From Gammaproteobacteria bacterium (lineage in GTDB: Bacteria > Pseudomonadota > Gammaproteobacteria > VBWC01), in assembly GCA_023266115.1 (NCBI GenBank), contig JAHFRU010000011.1, positions 45,791 through 91,200 of the forward strand: a stretch of DNA of 45,410 nucleotides, given 5' to 3'. Shown here one piece after another: positions 26,288 to 37,305 of the stretch. The notes under the pieces were generated by a model. The model was not told where the DNA came from. It ran no database searches and was given only the letters and a program-made list of their open reading frames with translations. Made by a program: the position numbers and the translations under genes. The stretch's first letter is position 1, and every line of letters begins with the position of its first letter.

Positions 26288-27907
26288 ATGAACTGGATAT
26301 TGAATCTGCCGATCCGGCTGAAGTTTTCGTCGGTGGTGGTCATCGCGCTGCTCGGGTTTGCCGTGACGCTGGGCGTGAATTATGTGGTCACCGGCGGCAA
26401 CGCCAAGCGTCTCAAATACATTCAGGACGTTTCCTTCCCGTTGCTGGAAAACGCTGATCGGGCGATTGCCAGTCTGACACGCACCCGCGACGCGCTGGTC
26501 GGTGCGGTCGCCGCGGCCGACGAAGATCTCAGGGCGGAAGCGGCGAACCAGGCTACCGCGCTGCGTGCGATATTCGCCCGGCTGACGGCAATCGATCCCG
26601 AGGTGACGGACGACGTCAGCCGCCTCAGTACCCTGTTTTCCGCCTACTATGACACTGCGGTCAGTGTCTCCAGCGGGATGATGTTGAACACAATGTCACC
26701 CGATGCCATGCGACCGGCGGCGCAGAAGATGGCCGATTCCTATGATCAGCTGGCGCTGGAGCTGAAACAGTTCCGTGACGAGCGCTACCGAAACTTCACG
26801 CAGACGATCCGCGACGCCAATGACGCCTCCGACCGTGCGCTAAGCCTGGGGATTGTTTCCGGCCTGATGTCCGTGCTGCTGCTGATCGTTGTTTCCATGC
26901 TGATCAGCCGATCGATTACCGACAATATACGACGAGCCATGACTACCTTGCGCGAGATGGCCGCCGGCGAGGGCGATCTGACGCGGCGACTGGAAAGCCG
27001 CAGCAATGACGAGGTCGGCGCGATGGTCAGCGCGTTGAACGATTTCATCGCGAAGTTGCAATCCATCATCCGGCAGCTGGTCGGTTCTACGGCGCAACTG
27101 AGCGGTGCGGCACTGGAAGTGAAGGCAATCGCCGAGACCACCGACGCCGGTGTCGAACGGCAGCAGCAAGAGCTCGAGCAGATTCTCACGTCGATGCACC
27201 AGATGGTGACGACGGTACAGGATATCGCGCAGAATGCGGTGCGCGCGCAGTCGGCCGCCGAGGAGGCGAGCCAGGACGGCAAGACCGGGCGCGTACTGGT
27301 TGCGGAAACGGTGGGTTCGATCAAGCGGCTCGCGTCAGACGTGAACACGGCGTCACTGGCCATTCATCAGCTTGAGCGCGACAGCCATAATGTCGGCGCG
27401 GTCCTCGATGTCATCAGGGGGATCGCAGAGCAGACCAATCTGCTGGCGTTGAACGCGGCAATCGAGGCGGCCCGCGCCGGTGAGTACGGCCGCGGCTTTG
27501 CAGTGGTTGCCGACGAGGTGCGCACGCTCGCGCAACGCACGCAGGACTCGACGCAGGAAATTCGCCAGTTGATCGAGCGCTTGCAAACCGCCGCGGATGG
27601 CGCGGTGCATACCATGGAGCAGGGTGTGACGCAGGCGCAAAAGACCGTGGAACAGGTGGCGAAGGCCGGTACCACGTTTGAATCGATTGCCGACCGTATC
27701 GACACCATAACCAGTATGAACACCCAGATCGCGACCGCCGCCGAGGAACAGGAGGCGGTGGCGGAAGAAATCAACAAGAACATCGTCGCGATACGCGACG
27801 TCGCATCAGACACCGCCGACGGTGCGCGCCAGGCCGCGACGAGCAGTGAGCAATTGTCGAGTTTCGCGCTGCAGGTGCAAACACTGGTGGGTAGGTTCAA
27901 GGTCTGA
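26288..27907 (+). CDS. Methyl-accepting chemotaxis protein
   Basis: 539 residues. A transmembrane helix (about 13-34) and a second one (about 184-207) enclose a helical periplasmic ligand domain of about 150 residues. HAMP follows ([21 protein letters not shown] region), then the cytoplasmic signalling domain with the conserved hairpin tip [19 protein letters not shown] near residues 380-398 and [18 protein letters not shown]. There is no CheR-binding pentapeptide at the C-terminus (LVGRFKV). The ligand is unknown. The next two genes, on the same strand, code for a small periplasmic binding-type protein and an outer membrane protein, which might belong to the same sensing route. Confidence 0.93.
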   Translation: MNWILNLPIRLKFSSVVVIALLGFAVTLGVNYVVTGGNAKRLKYIQDVSFPLLENADRAIASLTRTRDALVGAVAAADEDLRAEAANQATALRAIFARLTAIDPEVTDDVSRLSTLFSAYYDTAVSVSSGMMLNTMSPDAMRPAAQKMADSYDQLALELKQFRDERYRNFTQTIRDANDASDRALSLGIVSGLMSVLLLIVVSMLISRSITDNIRRAMTTLREMAAGEGDLTRRLESRSNDEVGAMVSALNDFIAKLQSIIRQLVGSTAQLSGAALEVKAIAETTDAGVERQQQELEQILTSMHQMVTTVQDIAQNAVRAQSAAEEASQDGKTGRVLVAETVGSIKRLASDVNTASLAIHQLERDSHNVGAVLDVIRGIAEQTNLLALNAAIEAARAGEYGRGFAVVADEVRTLAQRTQDSTQEIRQLIERLQTAADGAVHTMEQGVTQAQKTVEQVAKAGTTFESIADRIDTITSMNTQIATAAEEQEAVAEEINKNIVAIRDVASDTADGARQAATSSEQLSSFALQVQTLVGRFKV

Positions 27908-28040
27908 CAGCCCGACATCCTCTGTGTTCGCACGGATTTGATAACAATTCTCAAGCATGCCCCGCTACTTGTGTTACCCCTGTCGATCGCGTAAAACAAT
28001 CCCCATTGCCTCGTATTAACACTAGAACGGGGGTAGCCTT

Positions 28041-28487
28041 ATGACGGTAACGGCGATCAAGCTCTGTCAGGCGGGCCGCGCAGGCATACTGTCCATTGGC
28101 TTGCTGGGCAGTGCCGCTGCGGTGTCAGCGGATGTTGTCGTGATTGCCAATCCGTCGCTGGCCGTAGATACGCTGACCGCGGAGCAGATCAAGGATATCT
28201 TTACCGCCGCGGCCCCCCGCTTGCCGAATGGTACGCCCTGCAAGGTGATCGATCAGGCCGAGCAACGCCCCGCCAGAACCGAGTTTTATCACAAAGTACT
28301 GCACAAGACGCCGGAGCAGGCCAAGGCCTGGTGGGCCAAGCAGATATTCACTGGTAAAGGCGTGCCACCGCCGGTAGTCACGGATGATGCGGCCGTCAAG
28401 AAATGGTTGTCCCGATTCCCGGACGGGATCGGGTATATCGATGAGGCCGCTGTTGACGGCTCGGTCAAGGTATTGCTGAGGCCATGA
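28041..28487 (+). CDS. Small PstS-like periplasmic substrate-binding-type protein (copy A)
   Basis: 148 residues. A signal peptide ends at about VSA-30. The mature part (VVVIANPSLAVDTLTAEQIKDIF, RLPNGTP, RTEFYHKVLHKTPEQ, WWAKQIFTGKGVPPP and GIGYIDEAAV) matches a family of single-lobe proteins related to the phosphate-binding protein PstS but less than half as long. It should be periplasmic. There is no ABC permease nearby, so transport is not supported; binding of phosphate or another anion is an inference from the family. Two related copies, B and C, stand at 41109-41537 and 41618-42055. It is 48 bases before the outer membrane protein gene, probably cotranscribed. Confidence 0.8.
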   Translation: MTVTAIKLCQAGRAGILSIGLLGSAAAVSADVVVIANPSLAVDTLTAEQIKDIFTAAAPRLPNGTPCKVIDQAEQRPARTEFYHKVLHKTPEQAKAWWAKQIFTGKGVPPPVVTDDAAVKKWLSRFPDGIGYIDEAAVDGSVKVLLRP

Positions 28488-28534
28488 CGTAACGTGAAAG
28501 TCTTTCGACGTTTACCCGGAGGGAGGGACCAGGA

Positions 28535-29623
28535 ATGAATCTGCGAAGAATAGCCGCCGCTGTGATTGGCCTGCTTCTGTGGACTGCCGGGCCATCGGCT
28601 TACAGTGTCGAGTTCGGTTCATTCGGCGACATCCGCTTCAGCAATACTACCGCCACAGGCACGGAAGAGAGCTTCGCGCTCGGCCAGTTCGATCTGTATG
28701 CGATGCAGAAGATCAACGACAGCACCTCGGTTTTTGTCGAGTATGTTATGGAAACCCGCAGCAACAACGAGATTGGCGTCGACCTGGAGCGCTGGTATAT
28801 CAGCCGCCGGTTCAATGACGCCTTCACGCTGGGTGCGGGCCGCTACCATGCGCCGCTGGGGTACTGGAACCGGAATTTTCATCATGGTGTGCTGATGCAG
28901 GATTCGGTCTCGCGGCCGTCATTTCTCGAGTTCGAGGATGGCGCCAGCGCGACGCTGCCCATGCATGTGATCGGCATGATGGCGACCGGCGCGGTTGACC
29001 TCGGCCATAGTGATCTGGGCTACGAGCTCTTTTTCGGCAACGCATCGTCCATCGATACGTCGGCGCCGGGACCGCGCGAGATCGACGTGAACAACGTGTC
29101 AGCGCCCGGCGAGAATTTTCTGATAGGTGCGCGGGGCCTGATACAAGTGCCGGACCAGCACGTAAGTGTCGGGATATTCGCGATGAGTAACCCGATATTC
29201 GACTCATGCGCCACCTGCGCTACCGCCGCACAGAAATTGGTCGGTCAGGTGGTCACCGGTGTCGATTTCCGCTACGTGCCGGGCCGATTCGATATCCTTG
29301 CCGAGTATTACAAGTACGACAATACCGATGAGCTGGGCACCGGTTTTGACGGCACGGCGACGGCGTACTATGCCCAGTTCGGTTATCGGGTTACGGACGT
29401 TGTGAAGGTGATCTACCGTCATGAGGATTTGACGATCGATAACCCGGCGGACGCCTATTTCACGCTGCTGGGAACCGCGGCGGGCACACACGAAGTGGCG
29501 GTCGCACGTTTCGATCTCGATGAGAGCAATGCGATGTTTGTCGAATACAAAAAGTTCAATCCGGACGGCGGCACGACAGACGTGAATACCTGGACCTTGA
29601 GCTGGGCGTTCCTGATGTTTTAG
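28535..29623 (+). CDS. Outer membrane beta-barrel (porin-like) protein
   Basis: 362 residues. The signal peptide MNLRRIAAAVIGLLLWTAGPSAYS is followed by alternating amphipathic strands with many aromatic residues (FGDIRFSNTT, TSVFVEYVMETRS, DLERWYISRRF, FTLGAGRYHAPLGYWN, GVDFRYVPGRFDILAEYYKYD, YYAQFGYRV) and a C-terminal phenylalanine in WTLSWAFLMF, the usual beta-assembly signal. It resembles putative porins encoded next to small PstS-like proteins, but its substrate cannot be told. A strong GGAGGGAGGGA stretch precedes the ATG. A CATCAT pair of cysteines in CATCATAAQ sits in a surface-type loop. Confidence 0.8.
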   Translation: MNLRRIAAAVIGLLLWTAGPSAYSVEFGSFGDIRFSNTTATGTEESFALGQFDLYAMQKINDSTSVFVEYVMETRSNNEIGVDLERWYISRRFNDAFTLGAGRYHAPLGYWNRNFHHGVLMQDSVSRPSFLEFEDGASATLPMHVIGMMATGAVDLGHSDLGYELFFGNASSIDTSAPGPREIDVNNVSAPGENFLIGARGLIQVPDQHVSVGIFAMSNPIFDSCATCATAAQKLVGQVVTGVDFRYVPGRFDILAEYYKYDNTDELGTGFDGTATAYYAQFGYRVTDVVKVIYRHEDLTIDNPADAYFTLLGTAAGTHEVAVARFDLDESNAMFVEYKKFNPDGGTTDVNTWTLSWAFLMF

Positions 29624-29690
29624 CGGGTCTTCGCTCCCGGCTTGACGCTACCTCGCCGGTTCACGGGCCCGTGCCTGCTGCATCCCCGCC

Positions 29691-29906
29691 GTCGCGCGTT
29701 CGCGGGAACGACAGATTGATCGCGATACTCAGGAAGGTCTGATTATTGAGAATTACCAAATGACGTGACAACACATCGCGACCGTCATTCCGGGCGGAGC
29801 GCAGACCCGGAATCCAGCGGTTGTGAATGGCGCTGGATTCCTCGGCGGCTGTTCCCGACGCCGCCCCTCCTGCACCCATGCAGTCGCGCTTTCGCGGGAA
29901 TGACAG
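29691..29906. repeat. Direct repeat pair of GTCGCGC..CGCGGGAA.GACAG
   Basis: Bases 29691-29714 and 29883-29906 are the same 24-base unit with two mismatches. Both follow a CCTGC-containing lead. Between them lies another member of the repeat family (29784-29840). Confidence 0.7.
29784..29839. repeat. Dispersed repeat with two overlapping inverted repeats
   Basis: ATTCCGGG (29787-29794) pairs with CCCGGAAT (29806-29813), and AATCCAGCG (29811-29819) pairs with CGCTGGATT (29831-29839). The two share the AAT, so they are alternative structures. Confidence 0.7.
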
Positions 29907-29954
29907 CCGTTGGACGTGTCACGCTTACAGGTAATTCTCGATAATTCTTTTGAT

Positions 29955-29980
29955 GTCATTCCGGCGAAAGCCGGAATCCA
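29955..29980. repeat. Dispersed repeat, perfect hairpin with GAAA loop
   Basis: ATTCCGGC (29958-29965) and GCCGGAAT (29970-29977) enclose GAAA, a GNRA-type tetraloop. The same layout recurs at 45291-45312 at the other end of the window. Confidence 0.75.
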
Positions 29981-30142
29981 GCAATTTGCTGAATTAAAGA
30001 CACTGGACTCCGGGTCTCGACTACTGGTTCCGGACGTGGTCTCGGTCCTTGCTCCCGGCAGGACCCTACTTCGCCCGTCCGTGGACTCGTCCGCTACGCG
30101 CAGCCTGCCTCTGCGAAGGCAGGAGCCCGGAATGACGACACA

Positions 30143-30318
30143 TCAGGGCTTCCCTGACAGGCTGTTAAAAAACAGCCTGTGTGCGGTGCCGGGGCGCACC
30201 GCCATTGTTCAAACAGGGTTTTATCTGTTTGAACAATGAAGCAAAGCACCCCTATTAATTTGATAGGGTCGCACTTTTTGCTTTGCGCGCTGGAAAAGGC
30301 CATGGATGGACTTTTCCA
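30143..30318. repeat. Array of six consecutive hairpins
   Basis: In 176 bases: TCAGGG/CCCTGA (30143-30157, 3-base loop); ACAGGCTGTT/AACAGCCTGT (30157-30180, AAAA loop); GCGGTGC/GCACCGC (30183-30202); a 14-pair stem from CATTGTTCAAACAG with CTGTTTGAACAATG (30203-30238); GCAAAGCA/TGCTTTGC (30241-30286) with CCCTAT/ATAGGG nested inside; TGGAAAAG/CTTTTCCA (30291-30318). All stems are fully paired. It begins 20 bases beyond the ppsA stop, so it could be that gene's 3' untranslated region, read on the minus strand. No single one is a canonical terminator. Function unknown. Confidence 0.85.
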
Positions 30319-30337
30319 ACATCCTGCTAAGCGTTGC

Positions 30338-32761
30338 CTAACCGGCCCTGGCGGACGGTTGTGCGAGATCGCGTTCCACCTCCGCCGCCAGCGTCGTCAT
30401 GCGGATCACGCTGTCCGGGTTCAGCGAGATCGAGCTGATGCCGAGCCGCACCAGCTGTTCGGTGATCTCCGGGAAATCGGACGGCGCCTGCCCGCAGATG
30501 CCGATGTACTTGTCCCGCTCGCGGCACGCCTCGATCGCGATCTCCATCAGCAGCATGACGGCTTCGTCGCGTTCATCGTGGCCGGTCACCAGGTTGGAAT
30601 CGCGGTCGACACCCAGCGTCAGCTGGGTCAGGTCGTTGGAGCCGATCGAGTAGCCGTCGAACAGTTCGAGAAACTGCCCCGCGAGCAGCGCGTTCGACGG
30701 TATCTCGCACATCATGTAGATCTTCAGGCCGTCCCGCCCGCGCACGAGCCCGTGTTGCGCCATCAACTCCAGCACCGCCCGCGCCTCGGCAACGCTGCGT
30801 ACGAACGGGATGAGGACGATAACGTTGTCCAGCCCCATGGTTTCACGCACCTGGCGCAGCGCCTCGCATTCCATCGCAAAGCAGTCGGCGAACTGTTTTG
30901 AAAAATAACGCGCGGCGCCGCGCAGGCCGATCATCGGGTTTTCCTCGTGTGGCTCAAATGTGGCGCCGCCGATCAATGCGGCGTATTCATTCGACTTGAA
31001 ATCGCTGGTGCGCACGATCACCGGTTTTGGATAGAACGCGGCGGCGATCATGCCGATGCCTTCGGCCAGCCGGTCGACATAAAAACGGCGTCGATCCGGA
31101 TAGCCGGCGCAGATACGGTCGATCGAGCGGCGTGTTTCGCGATCCAGCGAGTCGTATTCGAGAATGGCGCGCGGATGTATGCGAATAGTGTCGTTGATGA
31201 TGAATTCCAGCCGTGCCAGTCCGACGCCGTCGCAGGGCAGGCGCGCCGTTTCGAATGCCTGGCCGGGGTTGCCGAGGTTGACCATGATGTCGGTGCGCGG
31301 GCGCGGCAGGTCGGCGATATCGAGCGTTTCTGTCGTGTATTTCTGCACACCTTCGTAGACGTAACCGACATCGCCTTCCGCGCACGACACGGTGACGTCC
31401 TGGCCCGTTGCAATCACATCAGTGGCGTCACCGCAGCCGACGATCGCCGGTATGCCGAGTTCACGCGCGACGATGGCGGCATGGCAGGTGCGCCCGCCGC
31501 GGTTGGTGACGATGGCCGCGGCGATCTTCATCACCGGTTCCCAGTCCGGGTCGGTGATGTCGGTGACCAGCACCTCGCCGGGCTGAAGATCGGTCATTTG
31601 CGCAGCCTCCAGGATCACGCGCGCCGCACCGGCGCCGATCTTCTGGCCGACGCTTTTGCCCCGCGTCAGCACGGGCCCGCGAGCGTGCAAAGTGTGGATC
31701 TCCTGAAAACGACTATTCGCCTGCGATTTCACCGTTTCCGGCCGGGCCTGCACGATAAACAGTTCGCCCGTCTGGCCGTCCCGGGCCCATTCGATGTCCA
31801 TCGGCGTCGCCCGACCGGCCAGTCGCGAATAATGCTGTTCGATCGTGACGGCGTAACGCGCGAGCTCCAGCACCTCGTCGTCGGTCAGTGCGAAGCGGTT
31901 ACGTTCCTCGCGGCGTACCGCGACGTTGCGCGTCGACACGCCGGCCAGCGGATCGTGCGTGTAGATCATCTTGACGGCTTTTTCGCCGAGCTGGCGCTGG
32001 ATGATCGGCCGGAAGCCGGCGGCCAGCGTTGGCTTGAACACGTAGAACTCGTCGGGATTGACCGTGCCCTGTACGACATTCTCGCCCAGGCCATAGGCGG
32101 CGGTGATCAGCACCACATCGGCAAATCCGGTTTCCGTGTCGATGGTGAACATCACGCCGGCGGCGCCTAGATCCGAGCGCACCATTTTCTGTACGCCGAT
32201 TGATAATGCGACATCCATGTGGCGAAAGCCCTGGTGCACGCGGTAGGCGATCGCCCGGTTGGTAAACAGCGACGCATACACCTGACGGCAGGTCGCCAGC
32301 AGGTGTTTGGCGCTGCGGATATTCAGATAGGTTTCCTGCTGGCCGGCAAACGACGCCGTCGGCAGGTCTTCGGCGGTGGCCGAGCTGCGCACGGCGACAT
32401 CGGGATTCGCGCCGTACTCGGCGGCGAGTTCCTCGTAGGCGGTGGCGATCTCCGCGGTAAGGTGCTCAGGCAGTTCGGCGTGCGAGATCCATTCCCGAAC
32501 GCGCGCGCCGGTGGCGGCGAGTGCCGCGACATCGTAGACGTCAAGCGACGCGAGCGCCTGTTCGATCCGGTCGCGCAACGCGTTGTGATCGAGAAAGTCG
32601 TAATAGGCCGTGGCCGTGGTCGCGAAGCCGTTCGGAACGCGCACGCCATGAGGCGACAGCGTGCAATACATCTCGCCGAGCGACGCGTTCTTGCCGCCGA
32701 CCAGCGCGACGTCCTGGTTACCAAGCTCGGCAAAACGGCGGATATAGCGGGTGTCTGTCAT
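30338..32761 (-). CDS. ppsA: Phosphoenolpyruvate synthase
   Basis: 807 residues from ATG 32761, chosen for the AGGA site seven bases upstream and because the family begins at TRYIRRFAELG; an in-frame ATG at 32785 adds eight residues. It converts pyruvate and ATP to PEP, AMP and phosphate in gluconeogenesis. N-terminal ATP-binding domain (ALVGGKNASLGEM, VRSSATAEDLPTASFAGQQE), central phosphohistidine domain (catalytic His in GGRTCHAAIVAREL), and C-terminal PEP-binding barrel (GICGQAPSDFPE, GISSISLNPDSV). Lies 72 bases after pgm on the same strand, so the two may form a carbon-storage and gluconeogenesis operon. Confidence 0.96.
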   Translation of the reverse strand: MTDTRYIRRFAELGNQDVALVGGKNASLGEMYCTLSPHGVRVPNGFATTATAYYDFLDHNALRDRIEQALASLDVYDVAALAATGARVREWISHAELPEHLTAEIATAYEELAAEYGANPDVAVRSSATAEDLPTASFAGQQETYLNIRSAKHLLATCRQVYASLFTNRAIAYRVHQGFRHMDVALSIGVQKMVRSDLGAAGVMFTIDTETGFADVVLITAAYGLGENVVQGTVNPDEFYVFKPTLAAGFRPIIQRQLGEKAVKMIYTHDPLAGVSTRNVAVRREERNRFALTDDEVLELARYAVTIEQHYSRLAGRATPMDIEWARDGQTGELFIVQARPETVKSQANSRFQEIHTLHARGPVLTRGKSVGQKIGAGAARVILEAAQMTDLQPGEVLVTDITDPDWEPVMKIAAAIVTNRGGRTCHAAIVARELGIPAIVGCGDATDVIATGQDVTVSCAEGDVGYVYEGVQKYTTETLDIADLPRPRTDIMVNLGNPGQAFETARLPCDGVGLARLEFIINDTIRIHPRAILEYDSLDRETRRSIDRICAGYPDRRRFYVDRLAEGIGMIAAAFYPKPVIVRTSDFKSNEYAALIGGATFEPHEENPMIGLRGAARYFSKQFADCFAMECEALRQVRETMGLDNVIVLIPFVRSVAEARAVLELMAQHGLVRGRDGLKIYMMCEIPSNALLAGQFLELFDGYSIGSNDLTQLTLGVDRDSNLVTGHDERDEAVMLLMEIAIEACRERDKYIGICGQAPSDFPEITEQLVRLGISSISLNPDSVIRMTTLAAEVERDLAQPSARAG

Positions 32762-32833
32762 CGTGGTTCCTGTTGGCGCGGGCACATTCAGCGTTGACCG
32801 TCGATGCGGTCGCCCCGGCAGGCACGGGCCGCG

Positions 32834-34772
<1,939 letters not shown>

Positions 34773-36680
34773 ATGACCAAGGTAGCAGCGCACACAGAGA
34801 CACTGGAGTTCCAGGCCGAGGTCCGGCAACTGCTGGATCTGATGATTCATTCCCTGTACTCCAACAAGGAAATATTTTTACGCGAGCTGATTTCCAACGG
34901 TTCCGACGCGTGCGACAAGTTGCGTTTCGAGGCGCTGGCCGACGATGCGTTGTTCGAGGGCGACAGCGACCTGCGGATACACGTCGCGTTCGACAAGGAG
35001 GCGCGGACGATCACGGTGTCCGATAACGGCGTCGGCATGAATCGCAACGAAGTGATCGAGAACATCGGCACGATTGCGAAATCGGGTACGCGGCAGTTTC
35101 TCGCGTCACTGACCGGGGATCAGGCGAAGGATCGTCAGCTCATCGGCCAGTTCGGCGTCGGTTTTTACTCGTCGTTCATCGTCGCCGACCGCGTGACGGT
35201 CGAGACACGCCGTAGCGGACTCGGCGCCGAGCACGGTGTGCGCTGGGAGTCAACGGGCGATGGCACGTATACGCTCGAAACGATCGAGAAACCGGCGCGC
35301 GGTACCGACGTGACACTGCATCTGCGTGCGGATGAGGACGATTTTCTGGAGGTGTCGCGTCTGCAGCACGTGGTACGCAAATACTCCGACCATATCTCGT
35401 TGCCGATCCGCATGAACAAGGCGGATGGCACCGGCGAGGACACCGTCAATCGCGCGAATGCACTGTGGACGCGCCCCAAGGCCGATATCCAGGACAGCGA
35501 ATATCACGAGTTCTACAAACACGTCGCCCACGATTTCGATGAGCCGCTCGCCTGGGTACATTCCAAGGTCGAGGGCAGGCGGTCCTATACCAGTCTGTTT
35601 TATCTGCCGAAGCATGCATCGTTCGATCTGTGGGATCGCGAGCGCCAGCACGGCATCAAGCTCTATGTGCGCCGCGTTTTCATCATGGACGATGCCGAGC
35701 ATTTGATGCCGAACTATCTGCGTTTCGTGCGTGGTGTGATCGACTCGGACGACCTGCCGCTGAACGTGTCGCGGGAGATTCTGCAGCGTAACAAGGCGAT
35801 CGACACGATGCGCGCGGCGTCGGTAAAGAAGGTTCTGGGCTTGATCGAGGATATCGCGCGTAATGACAAGGACAAGTACGCAGGATTCTGGCAACAGTTC
35901 GGGCGGGCGTTGAAGGAGGGGCCGGTCGAGGATACGGCCAATCGTGAGCGTATCGCCGGCCTGTTGCGGTTCGCGTCGACCCACAGCGATACGGATACGC
36001 AGGACGTTGCGCTGGCAGACTACGTCGCCCGCATGAAAGACGGGCAGAACAAGATCTATTACGTCACCGCGGAGAGCTTTGCAGCTGCAAAGAACAGCCC
36101 GCATCTGGAGATATTTCGCAAGAAAGGCGTCGAGGTCCTGTTGCTCGCCGACCGTATCGACGAGTGGCTCATCACGCATCTTTCCGAGTTTGACGGTAAG
36201 CCGCTGGTGTCGGTGGCGAAGGGCGATCTTGACCTCGGTGACGTCGCGGATCAGGCCGAGAAGGACGCGCAGCAGCAGGCGGCCGCTGAGGTGACTGACG
36301 TCGTGGTGCGGCTGAAAGCGGCGCTCGCGGAGCGCGTCAAGGATGTGCGCGTCTCGTATCGCCTGACCAAGTCACCGACGTGCCTCGTCGTCGATGAACA
36401 TGAGATGGGGACGAATTTCGAGCGGATACTCCGCACCGTCGGTCAGGACGTGCATCATGTCCAGCCGATCATGGAAGTGAATCCGCAGCATCCCCTGGTG
36501 CGCAAGCTGAAGGATGTCGCTGATGAGCGGCGCTTCTCGGACTGGGCGCATATCCTGTTCGATCAGGCGCTGCTCGGCGAAGGCGGGCAGCTCGATGATC
36601 CGGCGGCGTTCGTGGCCCGTTTGAACGACCTGCTGTTGACGCTGAGCGGCGACGAACGGCGGATTATCCTGCCGCGCTGA
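34773..36680 (+). CDS. htpG: Molecular chaperone HtpG (Hsp90)
   Basis: 635 residues from ATG 34773; a TTG nine bases upstream is too close to the GGGAG site to be likely. Dimeric ATP-dependent cytoplasmic chaperone. The N-terminal ATPase domain shows [32 protein letters not shown] and [11 protein letters not shown]; the middle domain [11 protein letters not shown] and [15 protein letters not shown]; the C-terminal dimerisation domain ends normally, without the eukaryotic MEEVD tail. Followed after 7 bases by the Nudix gene. Confidence 0.97.
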   Translation: MTKVAAHTETLEFQAEVRQLLDLMIHSLYSNKEIFLRELISNGSDACDKLRFEALADDALFEGDSDLRIHVAFDKEARTITVSDNGVGMNRNEVIENIGTIAKSGTRQFLASLTGDQAKDRQLIGQFGVGFYSSFIVADRVTVETRRSGLGAEHGVRWESTGDGTYTLETIEKPARGTDVTLHLRADEDDFLEVSRLQHVVRKYSDHISLPIRMNKADGTGEDTVNRANALWTRPKADIQDSEYHEFYKHVAHDFDEPLAWVHSKVEGRRSYTSLFYLPKHASFDLWDRERQHGIKLYVRRVFIMDDAEHLMPNYLRFVRGVIDSDDLPLNVSREILQRNKAIDTMRAASVKKVLGLIEDIARNDKDKYAGFWQQFGRALKEGPVEDTANRERIAGLLRFASTHSDTDTQDVALADYVARMKDGQNKIYYVTAESFAAAKNSPHLEIFRKKGVEVLLLADRIDEWLITHLSEFDGKPLVSVAKGDLDLGDVADQAEKDAQQQAAAEVTDVVVRLKAALAERVKDVRVSYRLTKSPTCLVVDEHEMGTNFERILRTVGQDVHHVQPIMEVNPQHPLVRKLKDVADERRFSDWAHILFDQALLGEGGQLDDPAAFVARLNDLLLTLSGDERRIILPR

Positions 36681-36687
36681 GGCGCGG

Positions 36688-37143
36688 GTGAACGCCATGG
36701 CAAAGCCGACGACACCGCTGCTGGCGGTCGACATCATTATCGAGCTGGACGACCGGCCGGGGTCGCCGATAGTGCTGATCGAACGGCGCAAGCCGCCGTA
36801 CGGCTGGGCATTGCCCGGTGGCTTCGTCGATGTCGGCGAAACACTCGAGCAAGCAGCGCGGCGCGAGGCGCTCGAGGAAACGGCGCTCGATGTACGGCTG
36901 CAGGCGTTACTGGGCTGTTATTCCGACCCGCGGCGCGACGCGCGCGGGCATACGGTCAGTGCGGTCTATGTGGCGCGGGCCGGCGGGGTTGCCGAAGCGC
37001 GGGACGACGCGCTTAACCTCGGTATTTTCGCGCCGGGCGCGCCTCCCGAACCGCTGGTGTTCGATCATGCGCTGATCCTGCGTGAGTACCTTTATTTCCG
37101 CGCCACTGGCCGGACTCCGCCGCTGCCTGGCGGCGCGATGTAA
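36688..37143 (+). CDS. Nudix hydrolase
   Basis: 151 residues from GTG 36688, which has GAGG five bases upstream; ATG 36697 is an alternative. The Nudix box is complete: GGFVDVGETLEQAARREALEE with the following Thr-Ala-Leu. It hydrolyses a nucleoside diphosphate linked to another group; the start resembles ADP-ribose or NADH-type members, but the substrate is not clear. It is 7 bases downstream of htpG and likely cotranscribed with it; the terminator at 37252 closes the unit. Confidence 0.9.
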   Translation: MNAMAKPTTPLLAVDIIIELDDRPGSPIVLIERRKPPYGWALPGGFVDVGETLEQAARREALEETALDVRLQALLGCYSDPRRDARGHTVSAVYVARAGGVAEARDDALNLGIFAPGAPPEPLVFDHALILREYLYFRATGRTPPLPGGAM

Positions 37144-37251
37144 CGCGCGTTAGCAGATCAGCCGCCTGAAAACGCGGCGGCAGCCGGGGTCTGAGGTGCG
37201 TCATTCCGGACGCCCGGGTGTCGTTGATAACAATACCGGCAACAATAATGG

Positions 37252-37285
37252 AAAAGGCCCTGTCCGTCATCGGACAGGGCCTTTT
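37252..37285. terminator. Bidirectional intrinsic terminator
   Basis: A perfect 15-pair inverted repeat: AAAAGGCCCTGTCCG (37252-37266) and CGGACAGGGCCTTTT (37271-37285) around TCAT. The A and T runs on both ends allow termination of htpG-nudix from the left and of the lipoprotein gene from the right. Confidence 0.92.
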
Positions 37286-37305
37286 CAGCGGGTCAGGCTA
37301 GGTGC

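Larger units (their letters stand above)
29624..30337. other. 714-base gene-free region with dispersed repeats and a hairpin array
   Basis: No convincing gene. Up to about 30140 it holds several copies or fragments of a GTCATTCC...GGAATCCAG type of dispersed repeat. From 30143 to 30318 six hairpins follow one another. A short open frame at 29910-30239 is made of repeat sequence and is not considered a gene. Confidence 0.8.

Noticed and set aside
29910..30239. 109-codon open frame in the repeat region
   Set aside because: Composed of dispersed repeat and hairpin sequence, no ribosome binding site.
30143..30318. Hairpin array as a CRISPR array or integron attC site
   Set aside because: The stems are unrelated to each other, there is no repeat-spacer period, and no cas or integrase gene is near.
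30947..32170. 407-codon plus-strand frame opposite ppsA
   Set aside because: Shadow frame; ppsA motifs are complete on the other strand.
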